Part shown: positions 7,335 to 14,528 of the stretch, piece after piece | How the letters are laid out: each line of letters starts with the position of its first letter | Numbering within the stretch: the stretch's first letter is position 1 | From: an uncultured Pseudomonadota bacterium | GTDB lineage: Bacteria > Pseudomonadota > Alphaproteobacteria > RF32 > CAG-239 | Length of the DNA: 17,603 bases | Assembly (NCBI GenBank): GCA_902494875.1 | Contig: CABUUO010000019.1 | Coordinates: 1 to 17,603 of the forward strand | Reading direction: 5' to 3' | Notes under the pieces: generated by a model | Seen by the model: only the letters and a program-made list of their open reading frames with translations | What the model was told of the DNA's origin: nothing | The model's database searches: none | Made by a program: the position numbers and the translations under genes

Positions 7335-7391
7335 GAACTCGCGACCTCCTGCGTGACAGGCAGGCGCTCTAACCAACTGAGCTACACCCCC
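7315..7391 (-). tRNA. tRNA-Asp (anticodon GUC), CCA encoded
   Basis: Read on the minus strand, a complete cloverleaf of 74 nt plus genomic CCA. The acceptor GGGGGTG pairs with CACTCCC (one G-U). The D-arm is GCTC/GAGC, and the anticodon stem CCTGC/GCAGG encloses the loop CTGTCAC with anticodon GTC. The T-arm is GCGAG/CTCGT with TTCGAGC in the loop, and the discriminator is G. All are as expected for a bacterial tRNA-Asp. Its 3' 20 nt are duplicated at 7054-7073. Confidence 0.97.
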
Positions 7392-7409
7392 ACGGTGTTT
7401 TCGGATATC

Positions 7410-7438
7410 CTTATACATAACAAAAAAAATAAAAGCAA
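7410..7438 (-). promoter_or_regulatory. Putative promoter of tRNA-Asp
   Basis: Minus strand: TTGCTT (7438-7433), a 17-base spacer, TATAAG (7415-7410), about 18 bases before the mature tRNA 5' end. The upstream region is strongly AT-rich. Confidence 0.5.
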
Positions 7439-7532
7439 GCACTTTTTTTAAAAATTATAAAAAAATTAATATCCGAATGATAATATGTGAAATATACATT
7501 TGCAGTTATGCACACCAGAGGTTATTTTTGTT

Positions 7533-7561
7533 TTGAAATTTCAATAAAATGCTTCTATATT
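7533..7561 (+). promoter_or_regulatory. Putative promoter of the M23 peptidase gene
   Basis: TTGAAA (7533-7538), a 17-base spacer and TATATT (7556-7561) predict a leader of about 50 bases. The leader contains a weak 6-bp hairpin (GTTGAA/TTCAAC, 7568-7585) followed by eight T. Confidence 0.55.
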
Positions 7562-7617
7562 TGGTGCGTTGAATTAAGTTTCAACATTTTTTTTAATCAT
7601 AAACAAGTGTGGATTAT

Positions 7618-9036
7618 ATGGTTTCTTTAACCCAGTTTATAAACAAGATAAAACCACGGCACAAACATCGTGTTATTACGATGGGATATGCTGTTGCAAT
7701 TGTTTTTGCATTTATCCTGTCTTTGTCTAACAACAATGATGTTAACGCCTCTGTTTCAACCACGGATCGCACAGATTATCTCCTGTTGGAAAACACCATA
7801 AGCGAAGGTTTTGACGAACCGGAAACCCTATATCCGACCGAACGGATATTAAACATAAAATCGCTTTTTGACATGGTCAGCAGCTATCAGCGCGAAAAAG
7901 AAACGGAAAAAATGCTGACAGTCGAGAAAGGCGACACTTTCATCTCAATGCTGACGGCAGAAGGCCTTTCTTATGAAGACGCTCATGAAATCTACACCGC
8001 TTTCAAGAAAATTTATGATCCGGCCAAAATTCGCATCGGACAGAAATTTTTGCTTAAAGGCATTTATGACAATCAGTTGAAAAAAATCACCGCCATTGAC
8101 AGTATTATACTTCAAGCCAACAATATAGAGCGCTTTATTCTGGAAAAAAGCGAAGACGGAAAGTATGCCGCTCGCAGCGAAAAAGAAGAGCTTATCGCCG
8201 AAGTCAACAGCGCAACCGGGGCTATCAGCGGGTCCTTGTCCCAATCTATGAACAAGCAAGGCGTGCCAAATAAAATCGTCAATGAATTTATTAAAATCTT
8301 TTCTTACTCCGTTGATTTTAGAAGAGACGTACGCAAAGGCGACAAGTTTGAAGTTATCTTCGAAAACAACATTACCAAAGAAGGGAAAATCGCTTCTTAC
8401 GGAGAAATTTTATATGCCGGCCTGGTATTGCGCAACGATAAAGTTTCACTCTACCGTTTCAAAGACAGCAAAGGCAATGTCGATTATTATACCGACAAGG
8501 GTTATGCCATGAAAAAAACGCTGCATCGCAAACCGCTGGCCTTTCAGAATGCGCGCATATCATCGCCGTTCGGCAAAAGAAAACACCCGATTCTGAAACG
8601 CTGGATCGTTCACTGGGGCGTTGACTATGCCGCACCGCAGGGTACTAAGATTTTTGCCGGCGGCGACGGCGTGGTTCAGGTTGCCAAATATAACGGCAGC
8701 TACGGAAACTATGTGAAAATTCGTCACAACTCCGAATATTCCACCGCTTACGGACATATGTGGAAAATTGCCAAGGGGATTCGTCCCGGAACCAGAGTCA
8801 AACAAGGACAGGTTATCGGCTATGTCGGCAGCACCGGAAGATCTACCGGCCCGCACCTGCACTATGAAGTGGTTCAAAACGGCAAACGCGTCAACCCGAC
8901 CAAAATAAAAGCTTCCACCGGAAACAATCTGGCCGGCAGAGAGCTAAAGAACTTCAAGAAAATGGTAGCTGACATTAAGGGGTCTTACAGTAAGATGTTT
9001 GCGGCTAAATCAGATACTAAAATTGCCAAGAAATAA
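7618..9036 (+). CDS. M23-family peptidoglycan endopeptidase, membrane-anchored (MepM-like)
   Basis: A zinc metallopeptidase that would cut peptide cross-links in peptidoglycan during wall growth. I chose the ATG at 7618 (472 aa); a GTG at 7609 is possible, and neither has a strong ribosome-binding site. Order of parts: one N-terminal membrane segment (about 20-37); a LysM/OapA-like segment around 98-147 (VEKGDTFISML...IRIGQKFLL); a linker domain (about 155-305); the M23 domain (about 313-428). All expected active-site residues are present: zinc ligands H332 and D336 in HWGVD, H415 of HLH, and catalytic-type H380 and H413. The C-terminal tail is basic. The gene is monocistronic with its own promoter and terminator. 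The arrangement matches E. coli MepM/YebA-type enzymes; a degenerate activator role is unlikely because the residues are intact. Confidence 0.93.
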   Translation: MVSLTQFINKIKPRHKHRVITMGYAVAIVFAFILSLSNNNDVNASVSTTDRTDYLLLENTISEGFDEPETLYPTERILNIKSLFDMVSSYQREKETEKMLTVEKGDTFISMLTAEGLSYEDAHEIYTAFKKIYDPAKIRIGQKFLLKGIYDNQLKKITAIDSIILQANNIERFILEKSEDGKYAARSEKEELIAEVNSATGAISGSLSQSMNKQGVPNKIVNEFIKIFSYSVDFRRDVRKGDKFEVIFENNITKEGKIASYGEILYAGLVLRNDKVSLYRFKDSKGNVDYYTDKGYAMKKTLHRKPLAFQNARISSPFGKRKHPILKRWIVHWGVDYAAPQGTKIFAGGDGVVQVAKYNGSYGNYVKIRHNSEYSTAYGHMWKIAKGIRPGTRVKQGQVIGYVGSTGRSTGPHLHYEVVQNGKRVNPTKIKASTGNNLAGRELKNFKKMVADIKGSYSKMFAAKSDTKIAKK

Positions 9037-9063
9037 AAAAAGGAGCTTTACGCTCCTTTTTTT
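9035..9063 (+). terminator. Terminator of the M23 peptidase gene
   Basis: AGGAGC (9041-9046) pairs with GCTCCT (9052-9057), extended by A/T pairs, and is followed by a T run. The hairpin starts at the stop codon. Confidence 0.85.
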
Positions 9064-9140
9064 ATTTTTCCTCTGTCGGTTTTATTAAAATTTTAACTTT
9101 TCTGCCGCATAAGTTAGCCGATATGAAGAGGAGAGTTAAA

Positions 9141-9437
9141 ATGAATATCCGATTGGCCGTATTGACCGTTTTTTCATTTATAATTGTTGCCGCATCCGTT
9201 CAGGCACAGGATATGATGCCGGATCTGGAAGTTGAATATACCGGTTCTCAAGAAGTGAAAAAATTTGCAGCAGCCATGTTTTTGGAAGATATCCCGGTTG
9301 AAGCGCCTATGACGTTTAACGAAGATGCCAATGCTTCATCCGAAGATTACAGCTTTATCCTTCCGACCGTATCATTTAAAATTTCTTCCATTTTTTCCGA
9401 ATATCTGGGGCTGGACGACAAAAGCCTTAGCTTATAA
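9141..9437 (+). CDS. Small secreted protein of unknown function (98 aa)
   Basis: I recognise no family. The ATG at 9141 is preferred over one at 9123 because GAGGAG lies 8 bases before it and a clean signal peptide begins there (about 1-22, ending V-Q-A). The mature part is about 75 residues, acidic (many Glu/Asp), without cysteine, and contains the hydrophobic stretch SFILPTVSFKISSIFSEYLG near the end. It lies between the M23 gene, which has its own terminator, and the cysteine-rich gene. No terminator is evident after it, so it may read into the region upstream of 9616. A role at the cell surface or periplasm is only inferred from the signal peptide. Confidence 0.7.
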   Translation: MNIRLAVLTVFSFIIVAASVQAQDMMPDLEVEYTGSQEVKKFAAAMFLEDIPVEAPMTFNEDANASSEDYSFILPTVSFKISSIFSEYLGLDDKSLSL

Positions 9438-9508
9438 AGCATCTTGTACTGACAAAAGACAGACAAATCTCATTGCGATAACAACATAATATTTTATATT
9501 TTGTTTTA

Positions 9509-9525
9509 CATTTTTGTGAAAAATG
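9509..9525. promoter_or_regulatory. Conserved upstream palindrome, copy A
   Basis: The perfect inverted repeat CATTTTT-GTG-AAAAATG lies 22 bases before the -35 of the cysteine-rich gene. The same site with one change lies at the same distance upstream of the paralogue at 17520. The position (centre about 66 bases before the predicted transcription start) fits an activator site. Confidence 0.45.
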
Positions 9526-9547
9526 CCGCTGCACGGTCGATTTTATA

Positions 9548-9576
9548 TTGTATTTACCTAAAATTTATTTCATAAT
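9548..9576 (+). promoter_or_regulatory. Conserved promoter of the cysteine-rich gene, copy A
   Basis: TTGTAT (9548-9553), a 17-base spacer, CATAAT (9571-9576). Both hexamers and the spacing are identical in front of the paralogue at 17520 although the spacer sequence differs, which is good evidence that these are functional elements. Confidence 0.7.
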
Positions 9577-9615
9577 AACCTTAGGCTTTAATTCTAATTA
9601 TCTATGAGGTGTATT

Positions 9616-11154
9616 ATGTCTAAATTTAACAAAATGCTTTATCTATCGGCATCATTTATTATTTTAAATGCTGCTTCCGACGCTTTGGCTAATCCTGACA
9701 TAGGCAGCCTCTCCCCTACTCCGTCATTACACTCTTTAGAATTAAAGCCTGACAGTTCATATCGGCTGGCCAAGGCGACTTTTCTGCCAGACACCAAAGA
9801 CGACCTCGGTTTCTCCGGACACGACTTCAGCAGCCTGGGTTCAAACGGGAGTTATAATAAGGGTGACCCCTGCGAAACCTATACGCTGAAAAAATGCCCG
9901 ACACACGGAAAATGCAGCACTTGTCCGACCAGCACTTCCCTTTATAAGCTAAACAGCTGCGACAACGATTGGAAAATCAGCGGTGACACCTGCGTTCCTG
10001 CCGTTTGCACAGCAATCAACAGTTCTTATAAATCATCAATCCCGAGTGACAATATTTGTACAAAAGTAACCGAAAGCGGACTGACCTGTTATAAAGACTG
10101 CCGCTCCGTCAGCTGCAGCGGTTATACGCTTAACTGCGACAACTTTAACGTTTCTTACGCTACATCAAAAGCTGCATGTCCGGATTGTTTGTCAGCCAAC
10201 TCCAACTGCTCTACGCAGTTGTGCAAAGTTACCGCTTGCCAGAGCGGATATAAGATTGCCGACGATGGTACCAGCTGTCAGGCTCTTGATGACAACTGCC
10301 CCAGCGGCTATTACAAAACCTGCGACACCGGTATCGAGTCAACGGTATCTCCGGAATATACGGAAGCAGGAACGGCCTGTTACCAATGTAAAACGACTTC
10401 AGACTGCGACAGTTCAAGCGTCTACAAGAACATAAACGGTTCTTACACCGTATCTTCTTCCCAAACGGCCATTAACCTTTACGGACAATACAATACCACC
10501 ACCATTCCCAGTTCCGGCGTAAACGTCTGCTGGGCCGGATGGACTTATCCGAGCGGCGCCACCGTTAACGGCGGACCGTTAAATGTTACAGGCGATATGG
10601 TAATCGGTATTCACGGCGGCACTATGGCTACTCCGATCACCTTTAACGCTCCAGTTACGGTCAACGGCAAAATTCATTTTGAACCAGGTTCCGAATTTAC
10701 TTTCAACCGCGGTCTTACCGGTGATTACAAATGTTATGAGCTGTACGGAACCGGTGTTTCGGTTACTTGTCCGTTTACAGTCACCTGTAACGAATCAGAT
10801 GTCTACGAGAACATGGACGGTTCTTACACCGTATCTGCATCACAAACGGCTATTAACCTTTACGGACAATACAATACCACCACCATTCCAAGCGACGGCG
10901 TGAACGTCTGCTGGGCCGGATGGACTTATCCGAGCGGCGCCACCATCAACGGCGGATCGTTATATATAAACGGTAGTTTGGTTTTGGGAGTCCATGGCGG
11001 ACAGATGAAAACCAACGCCACGTTCAACGTACCGGTTACGGTTAACGGCAAAATTTATCTGTTTGACAATTCCAGACCGACGTTTAACAAGGGAATATCC
11101 GGCAACTATACCTGCTACAGCGACTACGATACCGTAATCAGCTGCCCGTTCTGA
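9616..11154 (+). CDS. Cysteine-rich secreted protein with duplicated C-terminal domain (512 aa)
   Basis: A member of the secreted cysteine-rich family seen also at 1-477 and 17520-17603; function unknown. The ATG at 9616 follows GAGGTG; an ATG at 9604 is in frame but lies before that site, and the paralogue aligns with 9616. Parts: signal peptide (about 1-25, ending A-L-A); a Cys-free stretch to residue 85; a region with 22 Cys (86-263) built from short modules such as KLNSC...GDTC and ACQSGYK...SC; then two copies of a ~123-residue domain (264-387 and 391-512). Each copy has four Cys in the same places, the motif VCWAGWTYPSGAT, and beta-rich N-G repeats, and ends in CPF. The protein is probably disulfide-bonded and surface-exposed (inference); no enzyme motif is seen. 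It is convergent with the transglycosylase operon and shares a terminator with it. Confidence 0.88.
   Translation: MSKFNKMLYLSASFIILNAASDALANPDIGSLSPTPSLHSLELKPDSSYRLAKATFLPDTKDDLGFSGHDFSSLGSNGSYNKGDPCETYTLKKCPTHGKCSTCPTSTSLYKLNSCDNDWKISGDTCVPAVCTAINSSYKSSIPSDNICTKVTESGLTCYKDCRSVSCSGYTLNCDNFNVSYATSKAACPDCLSANSNCSTQLCKVTACQSGYKIADDGTSCQALDDNCPSGYYKTCDTGIESTVSPEYTEAGTACYQCKTTSDCDSSSVYKNINGSYTVSSSQTAINLYGQYNTTTIPSSGVNVCWAGWTYPSGATVNGGPLNVTGDMVIGIHGGTMATPITFNAPVTVNGKIHFEPGSEFTFNRGLTGDYKCYELYGTGVSVTCPFTVTCNESDVYENMDGSYTVSASQTAINLYGQYNTTTIPSDGVNVCWAGWTYPSGATINGGSLYINGSLVLGVHGGQMKTNATFNVPVTVNGKIYLFDNSRPTFNKGISGNYTCYSDYDTVISCPF
10405..10776 (+). repeat. Intragenic tandem duplication, unit 1
   Basis: 124 codons from CDSSSVYKN to TCPF. 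Bases 10438-10575 match 10819-10956 with about 11 differences in 138 counted by eye, at an offset of 381. The remainder of the unit is more diverged. Confidence 0.9.
10786..11151 (+). repeat. Intragenic tandem duplication, unit 2
   Basis: 122 codons from CNESDVYEN to SCPF, ending at the last sense codon. Cys positions and the VCWAGW motif match unit 1, whereas the second half (GSLVLGVHGGQMK versus GDMVIGIHGGTMA) has diverged while keeping its pattern. Confidence 0.9.
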
Positions 11155-11180
11155 TGCAGCTTCGGAAGCTCGTAAAACAA

Positions 11181-11217
11181 AATAAAATATCCCGAAAAAT
11201 TTTCGGGATATTTTATT
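11181..11217. terminator. Bidirectional terminator between convergent genes
   Basis: A perfect 18-bp inverted repeat (11181-11198 with 11200-11217) with CCCG/CGGG at its centre and A/T arms gives T runs on both strands. The TAA of the minus-strand transglycosylase gene (11213-11215) lies inside one arm. Confidence 0.9.
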
Positions 11218-12970
11218 TTTCCTTAAGCATCGGCCATTGTCCTTTTCCGAGAGCCCTGATACCGCTCAGCTCCTGCCCGAAGCGCGATTGATAAATCCAA
11301 AGATTGGCCATAACGCGCTCAATATAAATTCTGGTTTCGCGCGCGGGGATAACTTCGATAAACAAAAGCGGATCATTGTTGTAACGGGTGTTTTTCTGCC
11401 ATTTGACCAAATTGCCGGGACCGGCGTTGTAGGCTGTCATCATATAAAACAAATTGCCGTCAATAAAAGGTTTTTCAAGCAGATAATTTACATATTGCTG
11501 ACCAAGCGCCATATTATATTCCGCATCCAAAAGCGGCGTAATGTTATTTTTCAAACGCCGGTCTTTGGTGATGTGAAAGGCCGTATTGGGCAAAAGCTGC
11601 ATCAAACCGCAGGCACCAGCAGCACTTCTGGCCTGCGGACTGAACGAAGATTCCTGACGTGTCAGCGCCAAAATCAGCGCCTTTTCCACTTTCCACCCGC
11701 CGCGCGGCTTCCAGGATGGTATCGGATAGGCTATCGCATCGTAGGCAATATCGTGTTCTTCGTCTTTCAACTGATTGGAAATCATAATTGACAGAGCGTG
11801 CATTTTATATTGATCAGCAATAAACAGCGTCACTTCCTTCTGCTTGTCGTTCATTTCCTCATAAGCATGACGCAATTCTTTTTCCGCCAGCTCCGGCTGC
11901 TTGGCATATAACAGCAACAAAGCGCGGCGGATGGCCGGAGAGGCCATTATCTCGTCAATATAATCGTCTTGCCTGAAATCGTTTAAGTATGACAATGCCG
12001 TCCAATTGTAGTTCAGCGAATTTCCCAGACGATAATTGGCCAGAATGCCGTAAAACGTCCGCTTATAGCGCGAAGCGATCTTCAGCCATTTGGCCGCGGC
12101 TTCCCGCTGTCGACGCATATCATTGGCGCGATAAGCCCAATATGCACCGGCAGAAACCAGCCATTCGTCGCTGTTGCCGCTTCTGGCCAAACGGGAGAAA
12201 TAGGTGGAAGCGGTTTTATATTGCTTCATGCGCCAGGCTGACAATCCCGCCACCCAGGAAGCGGTTGCGTCATTGCTGCGTTTGGATGCCTTTGAAGCCC
12301 AGGCAAAAGCCAGCTTGTCATAATTATCCAGCAAATATTTCATGGAAAGCGTCGCAGCCATTGCGTCCAAATCACGATTGGGAACCAGCTTCTTAAAGCG
12401 CTGATTTTCCAGCACCAAACGGGCAACTTTAGTCTTGCCGCGGTTAATTGACTTGCGGAATAAGGACACCTTTTGCCGCACAAATTTTTTATCTGCCGGA
12501 GAAAGTTTGCTTAAATCCGTATCCTGCCAGGCATAGAAACCGGCCTGACGTTTATTCTCATCATAAGGGCAGGTCAGATCGGAAGCCTTGCCTTTGCGCA
12601 AAGCCAGACGATAAATTCTGGCGGCCTGAGGATGATCCGTATAGCGGTCAAGCCAGGCTTTCAGTTCATCAAACCGGCTGCGGTACGAATCAGACAGATA
12701 TTTTTCGGCAAGAACATTGCCCATCAGGATGTCGTTGTCCAGCTCTTCAATTTCTTCGTCGGCGGCTTCAAAATCGCCGGCCTTAACGGCACGAAAAATT
12801 TTTTTATAATGCTTGATATCCGCATTGCTGACCATCAGATAGGACAATATTTTATCCGAACTCTGAGAATTGATGATTTCCGGTGCCGCAGACACTTCCG
12901 GCAGACAAACCGCCAATACCAAAAATACGGCTAAAGAAACCGATTTTATAAAAATCAGAAAGTTTTTCAT
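11213..12970 (-). CDS. Slt70-type soluble lytic transglycosylase
   Basis: A periplasmic enzyme that cleaves the MurNAc-GlcNAc bond of peptidoglycan to 1,6-anhydro products. The ATG at 12970 begins a signal peptide (about 1-28, ending V-S-A) and gives 585 aa; the longer open frame overlaps the upstream gene. Residues 45-420 form the helical, TPR-like ring typical of Slt70. The C-terminal catalytic domain (about 425-560) shows the catalytic E440 in RQESSF, GLMQLLP (455-461) and AYNAGPGN (513-520). The start codon follows the stop of the upstream gene by only two bases and has a poor ribosome-binding site, so translation is probably coupled. It is the last gene of a three-gene operon. The family assignment is firm; the exact subtype is less so. 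Confidence 0.93.
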   Translation of the reverse strand: MKNFLIFIKSVSLAVFLVLAVCLPEVSAAPEIINSQSSDKILSYLMVSNADIKHYKKIFRAVKAGDFEAADEEIEELDNDILMGNVLAEKYLSDSYRSRFDELKAWLDRYTDHPQAARIYRLALRKGKASDLTCPYDENKRQAGFYAWQDTDLSKLSPADKKFVRQKVSLFRKSINRGKTKVARLVLENQRFKKLVPNRDLDAMAATLSMKYLLDNYDKLAFAWASKASKRSNDATASWVAGLSAWRMKQYKTASTYFSRLARSGNSDEWLVSAGAYWAYRANDMRRQREAAAKWLKIASRYKRTFYGILANYRLGNSLNYNWTALSYLNDFRQDDYIDEIMASPAIRRALLLLYAKQPELAEKELRHAYEEMNDKQKEVTLFIADQYKMHALSIMISNQLKDEEHDIAYDAIAYPIPSWKPRGGWKVEKALILALTRQESSFSPQARSAAGACGLMQLLPNTAFHITKDRRLKNNITPLLDAEYNMALGQQYVNYLLEKPFIDGNLFYMMTAYNAGPGNLVKWQKNTRYNNDPLLFIEVIPARETRIYIERVMANLWIYQSRFGQELSGIRALGKGQWPMLKEK

Positions 12971-12972
12971 CT

Positions 12973-13704
12973 TTATTTTTTGCTGTGGCTGAGCCAGCGG
13001 ATCCGCCGGGAACATTCTTCCTGCGTCATGCCCTTAACCCGGCAGCGGTTGACGACAATATTAGGAATCTTATCCATATTATAGCACCCTTTGCCAAACA
13101 ACGCATAGTCAAAATAAGTATTGATATTGGGTTCGACATCGCTGAAGCTGATACTGGTTGTCAAATCTGGCCAAACCAATTTCACGCTGAGGTTATTCAA
13201 GCGTCGATCCAAATTGCTCAAAAGCGTAAAGCGGACGTTACAACCAGTACCGGTCGAATAGTTTTTGGTCATGCGAAAGTTGCTGTAATACAAAAAGATA
13301 AAACGGTCATCTTCATTCGGGTTTCTTTTTTCTCCTTTTTTCAAAACCCGGATTAAACCCGCGTCTCCCCGCTCGGAACCGTCTACCGTCGGTCGCAGCG
13401 CCGGCGGATTCATCTGAATGGAACCGTTGACAATTTTGGCGTCCAGCTCCTGCAGCGTCTGCATTTTTTTTGATGCGGCAACAGCCGCGGCCCGGGCTTC
13501 AGGTGAGAGCGTCTGCTTTGCGGCAGCAGTTTCTTCCGTTTTAACTTTTTTTGCCGCCGTCGTTGAAGAATCTGCAGAGCGAACCTTATCATAAACTGCG
13601 GCTGCACTTTCAGACGCAACGGGCGCCAGCATCTGCGCAGACGCTCCGGCAGAAACAAAACCCAATGCAGAAACCCAAACCGCCGTTGAAAACCTTTTTG
13701 ACAT
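12973..13704 (-). CDS. Secreted protein of unknown function, paralogue of upstream gene (243 aa)
   Basis: I know no family for it. Signal peptide about 1-23 (ending A-S-A), then an Ala/Lys-rich low-complexity linker (about 30-80). The C-terminal domain (about 130-235) carries four Cys at 155, 207, 221 and 231. This domain aligns with the next gene upstream: TGC...TLL...LNNLS...W-D, and C-x6-P-x2-V-x2-C with the same 14-residue spacing between the second and third Cys. It is probably a disulfide-stabilised beta fold in the periplasm (inference). It starts 19 bases after its paralogue ends and ends 2 bases before the transglycosylase start, so all three should be made together, perhaps acting on the same wall-related process. 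Confidence 0.8.
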   Translation of the reverse strand: MSKRFSTAVWVSALGFVSAGASAQMLAPVASESAAAVYDKVRSADSSTTAAKKVKTEETAAAKQTLSPEARAAAVAASKKMQTLQELDAKIVNGSIQMNPPALRPTVDGSERGDAGLIRVLKKGEKRNPNEDDRFIFLYYSNFRMTKNYSTGTGCNVRFTLLSNLDRRLNNLSVKLVWPDLTTSISFSDVEPNINTYFDYALFGKGCYNMDKIPNIVVNRCRVKGMTQEECSRRIRWLSHSKK

Positions 13705-13723
13705 TTTCCGCCCCTGTTTTTGA

Positions 13724-14419
13724 TTATTGCATAGAGTTCAGCGTTTCAGAAATTCTTCTTACAGACGAAACGGCATTACCGTAAAGCTGGTCCAGTTCTT
13801 TCTTTTCTTCAATATTCTGCTGCATTTCCTGAGCTTTTTCTTCCTCATAGGAAATTTCCTTAAACTCAGTATAATATTCGCCGTCGGTCGGAGAGATATA
13901 ATGGAACATGTCTTTGCAGGCGCCGGCTGTTTTGTCACCGTCGCCGCTGCCGCCCATGGAACATTTACGAACAATCAGTTCCGGCATCTGCATCAGCAGA
14001 AAACAACGATCGGTATTGATTTTATATTTAACGCTGATTTGTTTACCCGGCTGCAACGGCGGCACAGAAACATTGGTTGAAATCATTTTGGAGGTGAATT
14101 TTTCGGTCTGCGACTGGCCGGTATATCCGCGAACGCCGCTGTTGCGGTCAACAACCTTTTCCGCTTTTTCTTCCTTGATTTTGTTTTCAATGACGTCGTC
14201 TTTCCAGCCGATGTCCAAAGAAAGGTTATTTACCGTCATATCTGAACGGTTGAACAAAGTCAGGCTGAATTCACAGCCGGTAACTTCCGTCTCGTCCTTA
14301 ACCGGATGAATATCATGAATCTTATATATTACCTCCTGAGAAGCGGCATGGGCATCAAATGCTGCACTCAGAGCAAAAGCGCCGAGCAAACCGAAAACAA
14401 AATTTTTTCTGAAGTTCAT
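13724..14419 (-). CDS. Secreted protein of unknown function, first gene of the transglycosylase operon (231 aa)
   Basis: The ATG at 14419 begins a good signal peptide (about 1-25, ending A-H-A) and has AGGA upstream, so the 19-residue longer frame is rejected. Four Cys at 49, 139, 153 and 168 sit in the same motif context as in the downstream paralogue (TGCEFSLTLF...VNNLS...W-D; CFLLMQMPELIVRKC). A longer, charged insert (about 75-110) separates the halves, and a Glu-rich coiled-coil-like helix (about 188-212) follows the domain. No known family is recognised. As the promoter-proximal gene of the operon it would be the most expressed of the three. Confidence 0.8.
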   Translation of the reverse strand: MNFRKNFVFGLLGAFALSAAFDAHAASQEVIYKIHDIHPVKDETEVTGCEFSLTLFNRSDMTVNNLSLDIGWKDDVIENKIKEEKAEKVVDRNSGVRGYTGQSQTEKFTSKMISTNVSVPPLQPGKQISVKYKINTDRCFLLMQMPELIVRKCSMGGSGDGDKTAGACKDMFHYISPTDGEYYTEFKEISYEEEKAQEMQQNIEEKKELDQLYGNAVSSVRRISETLNSMQ

Positions 14420-14463
14420 TTCACATTCCTTAACATAAAGCGTTGGACATCTCTTTGCCCAAC

Positions 14464-14492
14464 ATAATATCTCCATGAATTTATTTTGCCAA
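14464..14492 (-). promoter_or_regulatory. Putative promoter of the transglycosylase operon
   Basis: Minus strand: TTGGCA (14492-14487), a 17-base spacer, TATTAT (14469-14464), close to consensus. The leader of about 38 bases contains a weak GTTGG/CCAAC hairpin. Confidence 0.65.
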
Positions 14493-14528
14493 CAAATAAT
14501 AAAAAAAGTGATAATTTATGGGATATTT

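Noticed and set aside
7568..7596. Attenuator in the leader of the M23 gene
   Set aside because: The GTTGAA/TTCAAC hairpin is followed by T, but the stem is six mostly A-T pairs, too weak to claim termination.
9604..9615. Earlier ATG of the 512-aa cysteine-rich gene
   Set aside because: It lies before the GAGGTG ribosome-binding site, and the paralogue at 17520 aligns with the ATG at 9616.
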